Shown: piece by piece, positions 47,354 through 60,003 of the stretch
How the letters are laid out: the number at the start of each line of letters is the position of its first letter
How positions within the stretch are numbered: the stretch's first letter is position 1
Assembly (NCBI GenBank): GCA_902651635.1
Contig: CACRSC010000031.1
Span: 957,389 to 1,021,388, forward strand
Origin: Mastigamoeba balamuthi
Lineage: Eukaryota; Evosea; Mastigamoebida; Mastigamoebidae
Reading direction: 5' to 3'
Length of the DNA: 64,000 nt
The notes under the pieces: model-generated
The model's database searches: none
Told to the model about the DNA's origin: nothing
Seen by the model: only the letters and a program-made list of their open reading frames with translations
Translations under genes and position numbers: made by a program

Positions 47354-49498
47354 ATGCCGTTCGACGCCACCGACATTGAGTGCACTACGACTGTCCGCCT
47401 GCTCGCGGTCGACATGGTCCAGAAGGCGAACAGCGGCCACCCTGGTGCGGCCCTGAGCACCGCTCACGCCCCCTCTCTCGTTTCGTCATCAAGTTCCTGT
47501 GTTTGACCATGTGTGCCGTTCAGGCATGCCGCTGGGCGCCGCCGACATGGCCCACGTTATATGGTCGCGCTACCTCCGCGTGAACCCTGCCGACGTGCAG
47601 TGGTTCAACCGCGACCGCTTCGTCCTGAGCGCCGGTGCGTTCGCATTTTCGCGCGGCACAGCAGAGCGCGTTCTCACGGATTTTTCGTGCTGCCCTTTTT
47701 AGGCCACGGTTCTGCCCTCATCTACTCGCTGCTGCACCTCAGCGGCTTCCCGCTGACGATCGAGGACCTCAAGACGTTCAGGCAGCTCGGCAGCAAGTGC
47801 CCCGGCCACCCCGAGCACGACCCCGAGCTCGGTCTCGGCATCGAGACCACGACGGGCCCCCTGGGCCAGGGCATCTCCAACGCCGTCGGCCTCGCCCTCG
47901 CCGAGCGCATCCTCGCGGAGAAGCTGAACAGGCCCGGTTTCGACGTCGTCGACCACATGACCTACGTCATCTCTGGCGACGGTGACCTGATGGAGGGCGT
48001 CTCGCACGAGGTTGCGTCGCTCGCTGGCCACCTCGGCCTCGACCGCCTGGTCGTCCTCTACGACGACAACGGCATCAGCATCGACGGCTCGACAGAGCTC
48101 ACGCTCAGCGACGACGCCCTCGGGAGGTTCGCCTCGTACGGCTGGGACGTGCAGCGCTGCGACGGCCACAACCTCGACGCGATCAACGAGTGCATCGCCC
48201 GCGCTCGCACCGTCGCCAACAAGCCGCACCTCATCGCGTGCAAGACCAACATCGGCCACAAGAGCCCCCTCTCTGGCAGCAGCAAGAGCCACGGCGCCCC
48301 CCTGGGCGCTGACAACATCGCCAAGACCCGCGTCGCCTTCGGGCGCGCGGCCGACGAGGCCCCGTTCACTGTCCCCGAGGTCGTCCGCGCGCGCTTCGCC
48401 GAGGCCGTCGCTGCCCGCGGCGCTGCCGCCGAGGCCCAGTGGAAGGAGATGTTCGCCAGGTACGCCGCCGCGTACCCCGAGCTCGCGAAGCTGCACGACG
48501 AGATCGCGGCCAACAAGCTGCCCGAGAACTGGCGCGAGCTGGTCCCGTCGTTCCCCGCGGGCACCGCGCCGATGGCGACGCGCGTGGCGTCGGGCAAGGT
48601 GCTCGAGGCGATCTTCCCCGGCATGCCGACGCTGATTGGAGGCAGCGCGGACCTGACGCCCAGCAACAACACGAGGGCGAGCTCGTGCGTCGACGTCCAG
48701 CGCGGCAAGCTCGGCGGCAACTACATCCACTACGGCGTCCGCGAGCACGGCATGGGCAGCATCATGAACGGCCTCGCGCTGCACAACCTGCGCCCGTACG
48801 GCGCCACGTTCCTCGTCTTCTGCGACTACATGCGCCCTCCGATCCGCATGGCCGCGCTCATGAAGCTGCCCAGCGTGTTCGTCTTCACGCACGACAGCAT
48901 CGGCCTCGGCGAGGACGGGCCCACGCACCAGCCCGTCGAGCACCTGACTATCATGCGCGCCATCCCCAACCTGCACGTCGTCCGCCCCGCCGACGCCAAC
49001 GAGACTGCCGCCGCGTGGCGCCTGGCCCTCGAGCGCACCGACGGGCCCACGCTGATGGCCCTCTCGCGCCAGGACCTCCCCATCGTGAGCCCTCCGGGCG
49101 CTGCTGGCGTCGCCAAGGGAGCGTACGTCGTCGGCGACGAGCAGTTCGCGGCGCCTCACGTCGTGGTCATGGCCACGGGCTCCGAGGTGTCGATCGCGGT
49201 CGAGGCGCAGAAGGCGCTCGCCGCCGAGGGCGTCAACGCCCGCGTGGTCTCCGTGCCGTGCATGGAGGTCTTCGACTCGCAGCCCCAGGAGTACCGCGAC
49301 GCCGTGCTGCCCGCAGGCGTGCCGCGCATCGGCGTCGAGGCCGGGCTCACGGCCGCGTGGTACAGGTACCGCGTCGACCGTGCGGTCGGCATCGACACGT
49401 TCGGGACGAGCGCCCCTGCCAAGGTGCTCTTCCAGCACTTCAACATCACGTCCAAGGCGATCGTCGCCGCGGCCAAGGACCTCGTCGCCAAGCACTGA
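47354..49498 (+). CDS. TKT: Transketolase
   Basis: Exons 47354..47444, 47524..47634, 47703..49498; 665 residues. Diagnostic segments: [37 protein letters not shown] motif [27 protein letters not shown] and [13 protein letters not shown]. Transketolase moves two-carbon units between sugar phosphates in the non-oxidative pentose phosphate pathway. I chose the ATG at 47354 because family homology begins right after it; in-frame ATGs at 47282 and 47204 would add a Ser/Arg-rich extension that might be a targeting peptide. Confidence 0.96.
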
Positions 49499-49811
49499 GG
49501 TCCGGACTCTCGTATGCACTTAAAACGTATACCTCTCGTGAGCCCCTCGCAAACAAGTGGGTGGCAAACATGAGGACAAAAACAACATAAAGTCGGAACG
49601 GCACCAACCCCATTGCAAAAATCTTGGCAACACGTCATCTCCATCGACCGGATCGTGCAGATTTTTTTCTCTGGGGGATATTGATTTGTAGACCCTCCCA
49701 GGGGTTCGCCCTCCAAGCAGAGGAAAGCGAGCTCAACACACAACCGGCGTTGGTTATCGCAAACAAACCACCCCAGCGGCGAACACCGCACAGGGACAGC
49801 ACACCCCCGTC
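49499..49811. promoter_or_regulatory. Transketolase 3' flank and next promoter
   Basis: Same-strand gap of 313 bp. GCAGATTTTTTTCTCTGGGGG (49656-49676) stands about 140 bp before the next ATG and is one of the GATTTT-type elements. Confidence 0.4.
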
Positions 49812-52800
49812 ATGTCCGAGCCGCAGGCCGAGCCCCCGGCGCCCGCCAGCCCCGAGCAGTGCCCTCCGCGCTCACCCCCTCCCATTCTCTTTTCGTTTTC
49901 GCGAGCGAATTGCGAAATATCCGGCTAAAAACGCGGTCGCGCGCGCGAAGACCGGGGAGCGGCGAGGAGCCGAAGAAGGCCTCGGGGCCCCGCAAGGTGT
50001 ACTCGAGGGCGTTCATGCTGATGCTGGCCAAATACGACGTTCGGCCTGCGTCGCTCCCTCCGTGGATCTGCAAGCACGTTCTCCTCCCCTCCCCTCTTCC
50101 TCTTCCCCTCCCCTTCCCCTCCACGCAACACTCCCACGCAATTCGCGCACCGCGGGCGCACAGACCTGACGCCGCACGCGCGCAGGGACGTGCCGGGGAA
50201 CATCGTGGACATGCACCGCGAGGAGATCGCGAGGCTCAAGGCGGAGGTGGCTTCGAGCGGGGGGCGCGCGCTGGGCAGCGGCGGCGCGGGCGCGGGAGGC
50301 GAGGGCCACCACGAGGGCGGCCGCGCAGCAGCGCCGCGGCGGCAGATCGAGTTCATGCGGCACGACGGGTTCGGGAGGGGCGGCAAGGGCGCGGAGAGGG
50401 CGCCGACGTCGCCCGGGGGCCAGCAGGGGGGGTACGGCAGCAGCAGGTACGAGCGGTTCGAGAAGCCCGGAGACCGCAGCAGCACGGGCGACTGGCGCAG
50501 GGACAAGCCGACGCTGCCGCCGCCGCGCAACCTCGGCACGCGCAGGGCGCAGCAGGCCGAGGCCACGCGGCCCGAGGACCTGTGGGACGTCGACGACCCC
50601 AGGAAGCCGCTGGCGCCGGCCAAGAAGGAGGACGAGCGGGCCAAGGCGGGTCCCAAGGCCGCCGCGCTGGTGGCCGCCCAGCAGCTGCTCTCGCCGCTGC
50701 GCGTGCTGCAGAGGAGCTCGCCGGGCGTCAGCCCCACGCTGCCCCCGACGCCGCCCCCGACGCCGATGAACGCGCCGGGGGGCCCCGCCATGGTCCCGCC
50801 GCCGGCGCCCAGCCCGCTGTGCGTGGAGGAGGCGATACCGGAGCCCGGGAGCGAGCGCGAGCAGCAGAGGGAGGAGGAGGGCAAGATGAACCCTGTCGTG
50901 GCGGCGCTGCTGTCGCCGACGGGCGACCGCAAGAAGCCGCTGATCAGGCAGCTGCTGGCGACGCAGGCGGACGCGGGCTCGTTCGACGTGGACTCGCTCT
51001 TCATGCCCGGCGGCAAGGACATCATGGACAGCTTCATCCCGCTTCCGGTGCGTGGCCGGGGACGCGCGCCCACCAGACACTCACACTGGGCGCCCTCTCC
51101 GCACAGTTCCTCAGCAAGGACGAGCCGGCGCAGGGAGAGCCCCGCGCCCCTGCGGTGTGCGCAGCGGACCTCGAGCGCGCACTGGCGCAGCCGGCGGCGG
51201 GCAGGCAGGACGACGACGACGACGTGGGCGACACGTTTGTCGTAGTGCCCCCGAACAAGAGCGCAGCGGTGGCGCAGCCTGAGCCCCCGGCCCCTGCGCC
51301 CGCGCCCGCGCCCGCGCCAGCGCCAGTCAAGCAGCTGGACATCAGGAGGAAGTCGGCGAGCCCGCCGGCAGTGGCCAAGGCCGTGCAGCAGCCGCAGGAG
51401 CAGCAGCAGCAGGCGGCGGCGCAGCAGTACCAGCCGCTGCCGATGTCCGTGTCCAAGTTCCAGCCCATGTCGCAGGCCGAGCTCGAGGGGATGCTCACGG
51501 GCAAGGCGATGGCCGCCACCCAGCAGCAGGAGCCCGAGAAGCCCGTCGCGCGCCCGGTCGCGGAGCGCAGGAAGTCGCCGCAGGGGTTCGTGGCGCTGGA
51601 CCCCGCAGTTCTAGGAATCAAGATTGGCGGCAACAGCGAGCCCGAGCCCCAGGCAGCCCCCGCGCCTGCGCCCGCCCCTGTGGCGCAGCCGCCGCCGTCG
51701 ACGTCGCCCTCGGGCTTCGGGAAGCAGCTGTCGATCACGGACCTGCTGCCGAACTTCGTCCCCGACGCAGCAGAGGCCACTGCGAGGGCAGGAGGCGACC
51801 AGGAACAGCCCGCGCAGGCGAGTCGCATGCAGGGCGTCGTCACTGTCGTGCCCGCCGCGGGGCCCGTGACGATCCCCGCCACCGCCAGGACGGTCGAGGT
51901 CCGCCAGCTCGACCCCGCGGCCGCGTCGTTCACCTCGCACGCGTCGATGATGTCGCTGGCGGGCCACGGGCTGCCGCAGCCCTCCCCGACGGCCGCGGGC
52001 GCCGCCGTGGACGCCTCGCGCGAGAGCCCGTCGATGGCGATGTTCCACAACATCCCGCCGGTGCCCGCGGGGCCGAGCGCGGGGCTGCTGCCGACGCCGA
52101 CGGCGCACTCTGCCGCCGCGACCCCCGTGGCCCTGACGCCCGCGCAGTACAGCGCAGGCTCGCACGAGGGGATTCTGCCGACGCCCATGTCGTTTGGCGC
52201 GGCGACGCGCAGCCTGCACTCGCCGGGGCCCATGGGCATCCCCGGGCTCTCGGGGTTCAGCCCCCGCGGCAGCATGCCGTCCCCCGTCGCCGTCGCGGCC
52301 GTTGCCGCCGCCGCGGCGACCGCGACCGCCGTGGCGGTGCAGCAGGTCCAGCAGCAGCAACAGCAACAGCAGCAGCAGCAGCAGAGGCCGTTCTCGCCGT
52401 CTGGGCTGTTCCCGCCGCCGCCGCCGGTGCTGCCGATACCGTCGGGGGCGTCGGACCCCGCGCGCATGAGCCCGTGGCAGCAGTCGTCCGGCCTGCTCGG
52501 GGGTCCCCTGGCGCAGATCCTCGCGTCGGCGCAGCAGCAGCAGCAGCCCCAGCAGCCGCCGCAGAGCGACGAGCACCTCGACAGCCTCCTCAACGCGGCC
52601 TTTGGGGCGTTCTCCTCCCCCGAGCAGGTCGAGGGCGGCCAGACCGGCGCCGTCCCCGCGAGCCCGGGCAGCTCTGTGCTCGCGACGCCGATCCCCCCGC
52701 AGCAGCAGATGTCCGGGCGCAACTCCCCGCTGCTGCCGTTCCCGAGCGCGCGCGTGACGCCGAGCCCCACGGCCGCAGCGCTGAGCCGCGTGCTGCTGCC

Positions 52801-53266
52801 CGGAGGAGCGCAGGCGGCCCGCATGGCGCCCCCGTCGCCGTCGTCGTCGCTGCCCGAGGACCCCGCGATCATGTCCGCCGCGCGCATGATGCAGCAGTCG
52901 CCCACGGGGCTCTTCGGGGCCGCCGCGCCGAGGCCGCAGTTCGGCGCACCCGCCGTGGGCCTCGCCAGCATCGTCCCCGCGCTCGCGAGGCGGACGCCCA
53001 CACAGCCCGCCGGCGCCGGCGCGTTCCAGTCGCTGGCCTCTGTGGGCCCCACCGCGGCGCTGCTGCAGAAGCCCGGCGAGGCCAACCCCCTGAGCAAGCT
53101 GTTCGGCGTGCAGGCGCAGCAGCAGCAGTCGCTGCAGGCGCAGGCGATGCCCGCGATGCCGCCGATGCCGCGCGGCGCGACGTTCACGGTCGAGCAGCTG
53201 GAAAGAAGTCTCGAGCACCCGCCCTCCCCGTCGCACGCCTTCTCCCAAGTCGTAAAGAACCGCTGA
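49812..53266 (+). CDS. 4E-T-like eIF4E-binding, low-complexity protein
   Basis: Exons 49812..49858, 49951..50069, 50164..51047, 51107..53266; 1069 residues. Near the N-terminus KVYSRAFMLMLAKYDVRP resembles the YxxxxL-phi eIF4E-binding helix (compare YDREFLL of eIF4G). The rest is disordered: RGG-like and basic parts, then long Ala/Pro/Gln tracts with CAG repeats (52340-52386). Short helices such as DLERALAQ and TVEQLERSLEH recur. This fits a P-body translational repressor like 4E-T, but is not proven. The second intron has a GC donor (GCAAGC, 50070), the only choice that joins ATC-T to ACCTGACGCC in frame; the first acceptor is ambiguous by 9 nt. Confidence 0.6.
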
Positions 53267-53654
53267 ACCCAAGGACTCCCCCTCTCCCGATGTCGCTTTG
53301 CCCTCGCCTGCCTCGTGCCCCAGGCAAGAGAGCCCGAAAAGGGGGGGTTGTGCTTTTGAATTTTCCGATTTTGGGGTCAGCTCTGGTATGAAATCGGGAT
53401 TCAGGCAAGCGTGACGTCACCCGTTCTCAACAACAGGCGGCCGCCTTTGCACGAAAAACATTGACGTGAAGGACAGCTCCGCAGGCGCGCAGCAATGAGA
53501 GCGCTGATGTCATAGCAGAAAATCGGTCGCTGCTGCTGGCTGTGTTCCTGCCTTTTTGTCGAACTTGCGGAGCGTTAGCCGTGTTGCCCTTTGCGTGTGC
53601 TGTCGCCTGCAGCACCGCTCTCATCTCCCTTGCGAGCATTTCGGTTTCGCGGCC
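53267..53654. other. Intergenic, nothing recognised
   Basis: Plus-strand gap between the 4E-T-like and TOM1-like genes. It contains GAATTTTCCGATTTTGGGG near 53358 and no credible frame or RNA gene. Confidence 0.35.
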
Positions 53655-54945
53655 ATGCAGTACGCCGAGTGGGACGACATCGACAGCGGCTCGCGCGCCG
53701 GCGGGGGCGGCGAGGACTGCGGGTGGGCGCTGGCGGTGGGCGCGGCGACGTACGCGCTGATGCTGCTGGTGACCTCTGTCGTCTTCGAGCGCCGCTTCAG
53801 GGCGCGCGAGATCGCCTGCCACAGCGTCTCGACCGCCTTCTACGCGCTGCTCACCTTCTTCCTGGCCGGTGCGCCCCCCGCGCCCCACCCGCACCCCCCT
53901 CTGGGGAGTGGGGACCTCCCCTCGTCCTTCCCCACGACACCCACACCGCCTGTCTGGGTTTTATTCCATTCATTGGAGAAGCCGAACTGCGCTGCCCTGG
54001 GCGCCCACGTGACTCAGCCGCTCGCCGTTGGCGCTGGTGCCGCCCCCCAGTGAGGATCGCCTGGTGGGTGGTGCAGCTCATGGAGGTCTCCACCGTGGCC
54101 GACGTGGTGCTGAACCGCGTGGCGCTCTGCGTGTTCCTGCTGGCCTTCACCTCGGTGCTGTCGTACTGGGCTGACACGGTGCACACCACCGTCAGCACAG
54201 AGTTCGCTCGCCAGGCCATTGTGGCAGGCGCGTTGCTTCCCCCCTGCATCCACGTGTCCCCCATCACAACTGATTTTCTTTGCAGATCTGACGTGGTCGT
54301 TTCTCACAAAGAGGACGCTTGTCTACACTTTTACGGTCGCCGGCCTGGTCGTTGTGACCACATTCGTTCTTGGAACCGTGGGCGCCGTCATTTATAGTGA
54401 GCCACCAGCGCACTTGCCTCTCAAGAGGGTTCCTTTTTTGCTGAACGATGACCGCACGCGCAGCCCACGATTTCGGAGACAACATCCTGTACAAAGCCAA
54501 CGTCATGTGCATCTCGTCGTTCTTCCTGCTCTTCGCCGTCGGGTTCCTGATATACGGCCTGTGCCTGTACCACCGTATCAAGTCGACCAAAAGGAGCGGC
54601 CGGTCCAAGGTCCTCAACTGCGCAATCCTGTGCTTCACCTGCTTCACCGCGCGCTTCGTGCTGTTCTTCCTGGACCTGTGGTCGTTCTTCGCCATCTCGC
54701 GCTGCGGCATGCTCATCTTCGCCTACGTGGTCCCCGAGCTACTGCCCAGCCTGTTGTTCCTGTGGGTCATGAACAAGCCCGCGTTCGAGCACGAGAACGA
54801 GAGGGACCCTCTCCTCGGCTCCGGCAGCGGCATCCCCCCGGGGCTCTACCGCCAGTGCATCCGCAGCTTCGCGCGGTCGCACAGCATTCAGCGAGACGAC
54901 TGGGGCGACGGCCGGGAGGAGTACTACCCGTACGCCAGACAGTGA
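53655..54945 (+). CDS. TOM1/TOM3/THH1-like seven-span membrane protein
   Basis: Exons 53655..53868, 54051..54227, 54286..54396, 54464..54945; 327 residues. Seven hydrophobic spans, with NRVALCVFLLAFTSVLSYWADTVH matching the FxxxTxLxxxWAEIYH helix of the THH1/TOM1/TOM3 domain, then TLVYTFTVAGLVVVTTFVLG and a basic loop KSTKRSGRSK. Plant members are tonoplast proteins needed for tobamovirus multiplication; others resemble GPCR-fold proteins. The second intron is GC-AG (CAG-GCGCGT donor), needed for frame. C-terminal tail has DPLLGSGSG, a possible acidic dileucine sorting signal. Confidence 0.75.
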
Positions 54946-54997
54946 GCAGTTGTAAGCAATCACGCGAGTCCAGTATTTGCTATCCAGCCACCCACTC

Positions 54998-56631
54998 TCA
55001 GGGGAGCACCAGAACCTTGATGTTCTCTGGCGCTCTGGCAGCCGCAAAGGCCTCGCCAATCGCGGAGAGCGGCATCCGCTTGGTGATCATCGAGCGCGCG
55101 AGCGTGTCGAACCTCTGCGGGTCGAGCGCCATCAGCTCGAGCGCGTGCGCAAAGTCCCCGCAGCGGGACGTCTCCACTGTCACGCCCCGGGCGAGGGCCC
55201 CCGCGAGTGCTGCGTCGTCCCCGGCGCAGCAGGTGCCAGGAGAGCAGAGGCAGATGACCCCCCGGGGGCGCACGATGGACGGCGGCTTGCCGGAAACGGT
55301 GCGCACTGCGAGGTCGAGCTCCGCAGCAGAGCCGACGACAGCGATGTCCCACGTCCCGAGCTGCGACCCCCGCGGGCCGTTGCCACTCTCGACGGCAGCC
55401 CTGGCGTCCCGCACTGCGAGCCTGCTCACTACCACACCGGAAGCAGCAGCCCACAGGGCGCCATCGTGCTCCTGCAACGGTCTGTGAGGGTCCAGCGCCG
55501 CCGAGCGATGTAGGCAGTGAAAGAGGGGACAAACGTTGACACTCGTAGACACGAGAACGTGGACGGGGAACGCGGGGTTGCGCATTGCCCACGGGCGCTC
55601 GAGCAGCGCGAGCGCGTGCGACGGCCCAGCAGTGCACCCGCACACGGAGATCTCGTCGACGACGCACTCGCACATCTTGACGCCGCACGAGAGCCCTCCC
55701 GCCGTGGTCTTCACGTGCACCGCCCTCCTGGCCATCGCCAGCGCCTGCGCGAGGCCCCCGTCCGTCGCGGTGCACTCGTAGACGACGTCGAAGCTGCGCT
55801 CCGCGTGCTCGCGGGCGACGACGAACTCGTCGCAGCCCGCGGCCAGGGCGACGCCCCTCAGCCCCTCGCTGCGCGCGACGCCGACGATCGTGAACGCCCG
55901 CGCGCGCGGGTCCGCGGACCTCCACAGCCGCAGCGCGAGGACGACGAGCAGCCCGAGCCTCCGCATGCCCAGGACGGCCACGCGCTCGCCCGGGCGCGGC
56001 GGGGTGGCCTCGACCGCGTTGAGCGCCGCCGCGAAGGGCTCAGCGAGCACCGCGGCGTCGCTCGAGACGCCCCGGGGGACCTCGTGCGCGGCCCCCACAG
56101 GCGCGAGCAGCCACGGGGCGAAGGCGCCGGGCAGGCGGTCGATGCCCAGCGTCACGCGCTCGGGGCAATGGCCCGGGAGGCCCGAGGAGCACGCGCGGCA
56201 GGCGGCGGACTCGGCGCAGCGCCGGGCCGAGTGCGAGGCGTTGATCTCGACGACGAGCAGCGGCGAGGCGGGGGCGTCGGCAGAGGGGCGCTGGCAGAGG
56301 GCCTCGTGGCCGACGACCTGCGGCAGCGGGTACGGCAGGTGCACGCGCGCGAGGTCCGTCGAGCACACGCCGCACGCCGCGACGCGCAGGGCCTCGTAGC
56401 CCGCGCCCAGCCTCATGTGCTGCTCGCCGTTGCGCCACTGCGCGGGCGACAGTCGGAGGGGGAGGAGCAGAGGGGGGGGGACAGCGACTGAGCGACTGGG
56501 AGGCAGGAGCGGGAGAGCAGTGATGTGGGCACGATGGTCCAGCCAGAGGGGTCCGGGCAGAAGCGGTAGGACGCGGTGCCGAAGGTGCCGTCGGAGAGGA
56601 GCTCGGGGGCGCTGAAGCAGATGTCCGACAT
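54998..56631 (-). CDS. Zinc-type MDR alcohol dehydrogenase family
   Basis: Exons 56533..56631, 55551..56437, 54998..55481; 489 residues. Catalytic zinc region CGVCSTDLARVHLPYPLPQVVGHEA and the structural-zinc cysteines (CAESAACRACSSGLPGHC) are present. The Rossmann part reads RVAVLGMRRLGLLVVLAL (Gly-rich loop altered, GMRRLG) and FDVVYECTA; the end reads PENIKVLVLP. Across the last junction NPAFPVHVLV-PLQEHDGALWAA follows the family pattern. It is about 120 residues longer than usual, the extra lying in the C-terminal half. Substrate cannot be told. Confidence 0.82.
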
Positions 56632-56871
56632 GGGGTTGTCCGTTCTGTTATGGTTGTGCGGTTGCTGAAGAAGATCTCTCTGACGTGCTATAGATCTTCA
56701 TCGTCAGAGGAGCGGCACAGCGCGAGTAGCAACACTGACGGATGATCAGCGAGTGTCGCCTGAGCGCGGAGGGGTGTCTGCAGAACCGAGAGGTACGCGC
56801 GCCACGAGCGGGGTCATTGCAAGAGAAGCACCTGCTTCAGCTCTTTATTGTATCAGCCAGCCAGCCGTGTC

Positions 56872-59800
56872 TCAGTTGTTCCCCGTTCCAGAACGTCTGC
56901 CGGCCGCTGCAGCTGGCCAGACTGCCGTCGACCTTGGTGGCAGGGGTGGTGGTACACGCTCAACAGAGCTGGTGGGCGTGTGGGGAGCGGACACTGCCCT
57001 GCCATTCCTGCTGTTGGTGACGTGCTGCCCTCCGTTGCGGCCGGGCAGCTGTACAGGGTCCTCATTCAGCGGCCTCTGCTCCCGTGCCATCACAGGGGTA
57101 TGCTCCTCTGTGCAGGGGAAGAGCAGGGCGTCGGAGTGGACCTCGTGCATGCGGATGACGACGATTTCCTCGTTACTGTTGGTGCTGTCCTGGGCACCAC
57201 TCTCAACGGAGTCGACGACAAAGGCAGAGCCGGGCTCGAGGAGGACCTCCGCCTCGCCGAACTGGTTGAGACAGCCCACGTCGCGCCCGCGTTCCACGCG
57301 CAACTCGAACAGCACCGCGGGACCGGATCCTAGGAAATCGGTGGCGACGGCGTGGCTTCGAGAGGTGCTGGTGAAGCCGTTCCAGCACACGCGCGACCCC
57401 ACAGCGTAGGCGGTCCTATCCACCTCGCAGCCCACGCCCCTGTATACCTCCCCTCGCACGACCGGTAGTCTGCGCATCGCCTCCGTGAGCCGCCACGCGT
57501 ACCCCAGCCAGCAGCAGAGCTCTACGGCTTTCTGCTCCTCGCATCTGTGGTCGCTGGAGTTGCTGTTGGCTCTCGAGCAATCGTCACAGCGACTACGGAG
57601 AACGCGATTCATGCGGTAGTAGATGCTCTCCTCCCGGGGCTGCTCCTCCGATGTGTACACCACGAGGGCCAGCGCTGCGTCGACATCCAGTCCCACAGGC
57701 AGTATGCTTGCCTGACTGCGGAGATCTGATCTGAGACGTGAGTTCAAAATATCGTAATGGACGCATACACGCCACAGGATTGAGGGAATTTCGGACCTTG
57801 CTCGAATTTAGAGAGGGAATCGTCAATGCCCACAAGGGGCGGATGCACACGGCTTAGGGACTCGCGGAGGGTGGGAGGTCTGGGCGGTGTTCGGGCTGAG
57901 GGAATTGGCTTCAGAGTCTCTCCCCCAATGTCGCTCATCCTGCCCCTTATCCTCCCGATCCTCCGCAGAGCCACAGCTCCCATCGCCACAGCTACTCCAG
58001 CGGTTGCCGTCCCTGCTACAACAACTCCGGCAGAGACAACGCTAACTGCAGCAGAGGAGGAGACAGCAACAGCTGCTGCTATTGCTGCTGTCGCTACCAC
58101 CACAACAGTTGCCCCGACTGTGATTCCCACGACCACCCCTGTCGTGAGCCCTCGGGAGCCCTCGACAATGTCTTCTTCAGAGACATCCCTACTCGAGCTT
58201 CGTGTGCTTCTGCTGTTGCTGTCATTGGCACTGCTGCAGTCAGTTATGCTCTCCGTGCTGCTGCTGCTTCTGATACTGCTTGCACTTCTTGTGCTGCTGT
58301 CTGTGAAACTGTCCGAGCTGCTCGTTGTGGTGCTGCTGCTGCTCACCACTAAATCGGTGTTGAGAATTCAATCGGACTGAATATCATACTGGATAATGCG
58401 CTGGATGCACATAGTGGAGACGGTGTCCACTGCCCTGTCAAAGCACATACGCCCACTTGCGAGAAGAGGCCAGGTGAGCATCGAAGCGAACAGTTCTGGC
58501 CACCCATGATGACCGTTGAGCACGTGCCCCATCCGGAGTCATTGTGAGGCTCGGCCAGAGTGTAGCAGCAGTAGTGCTCGCATGTGTGATTGTCCTGGCA
58601 GGCCGCAGCTATGAGTTTGTCCAGCACTGTCATAAGAGAGAAGTAATCTTGCACAGGAAAGAGCAAGTCGTCACGAGAGGGTAGCTGCTGAAGGACTCTT
58701 GCTGCCTCGGTCTCTTCGCTTGGATAATCAAACTTCGATTTGATTGAGACCACAATAGAGAGCAACCCCGGCACACTGTCCTGTAGCATCTGAAGAGATT
58801 CATCGAAGTAACTGTCATAGCTCCCCCGAGGAAGGTTGTTGCCACCATCCGTGACAGTAACCAGAACTGCCAAAGGCTTCAAGGCCATCCTTGCAACACT
58901 CCGTCTCTGCATGGTACATCGCGCATAATTGAGTGCACAAGAATGAGAATTGATGCTTACCTTTAACATTTCTGTAACTGAGGAGAGGCCACACCCGACG
59001 CATGAGGCACCACCGAGGTGATGGAGGCGTGCCAGTTGGGTGTTAATGTAGTCCTTGTCGTAGGTGAGGTTGACCTCACTCGTGGCTCTCTCTCCGAACT
59101 CCACAATACCCAAATTGGTGCCAATGCGAGACAAACTGAACGACTTGCTGAATGCCCTGACAAAGCTTGACAGGGATGTCCAGCTTTCGTCGTCAATTGA
59201 TCCCGAACCGTCCACCACTGTATGCACACATACGTGCGGATTAGCTCTTCTATGATGGATGCAGGGCAAACTCACGGAGGACGATGTCTGTGACAGCGTT
59301 GCATGCCCTCGCGTGGCAATTCCACCCCGAGTGGTTGAACTCCGAGGTGGGCAACGCGTCGCTCTGGTTGATGGCGTTGGAAAACTCAACTGTTTTTCCA
59401 GATCCATACACCGCTCTGCTCACGAGACCGCTACTGTCGAACGTGATCTCTGTTACGCCGTCTGGCGATACTGGCCAGCGTTTGAAGGTGCCCGGTGGCA
59501 CCTCGCTGCTGATGGGGAACAGCATGTCGATTGACTGCTTCCACGCGGCCACGGTGCACCTGCGCGGACAGCGCTTGAACACGGAGCCCTCACCGTAGCT
59601 GACGAGCTCTGTGTACTCGCTGAAGTTTGCTGCACCGACGTCGTGCTCACCGGCGAGTGAGAGCACAAGCTTGCGGTAGCTGGCGTTGCCGCTGGGGTCG
59701 AACTGGTAGAACAACCTCCCTCTCCGAGCGCCCTTTTCGATGGGAAATCGTTAACACTCCACAACAACAACTCGCGTCTTGACATCGGCCGACAACCCCT

Positions 59801-60003
59801 TCCGGGACAATCAAACAATGGCAGATTGCTGGAGGGCTGAGGCGTCATGGGGAGAGCGGATGGTGTGTGTGTCTGATCACACACAGACATACCGGCAAGT
59901 GAGGGTCTCTGCTGATCTGGACGTCCGCTGTGAACGCCTGGAAGGGGTAGATGGCCATTGCCCCCACGATAAAGGCAATCACCAACGCGATTGCGCGCAG
60001 CAT
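56872..60003 (-). CDS. vWA receptor with C-terminal ADP-ribosyltransferase domain
   Basis: Six exons: 59893..60003, 59276..59732, 58961..59217, 58390..58906, 57769..58348, 56872..57730; 926 residues. Residues 1-20 are a signal peptide or anchor (MLRAIALVIAFIVGAMAI). A Cys-containing domain leads to a vWA domain starting DIVLLVDGSGS with MIDAS residues D192, S194, S196 and later VTDGGNN (D295). A Cys-rich sushi-like part (about 376-445), a Ser-rich stalk, and one or two membrane spans (about 516-573) with RRIGRIRG after them follow. The last 285 residues form an ART fold with the R-S-E triad: YRG (R738), FTSTS (762-764), EAE (800-802). It ends in PPPLPPR. The 38-bp intron 57731-57768 joins stalk/tail and ART exons. 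An upstream exon (60160-60313) is possible. Confidence 0.78.

Noticed and set aside
47699-49519. 606-codon minus-strand frame opposite transketolase
   Set aside because: Shadow of a strongly biased coding strand; composition is Val/Arg/Gly/Asp with no recognisable fold.
49859-51050. Single long plus frame continuing from 49859 through 51107 without introns
   Set aside because: Its 50164-51047 part is Arg/Gly/Ala-rich shadow; the other frame has sensible sequence (VPGNIVDMHREEIARLKAEV) and intron signals explain the switch.
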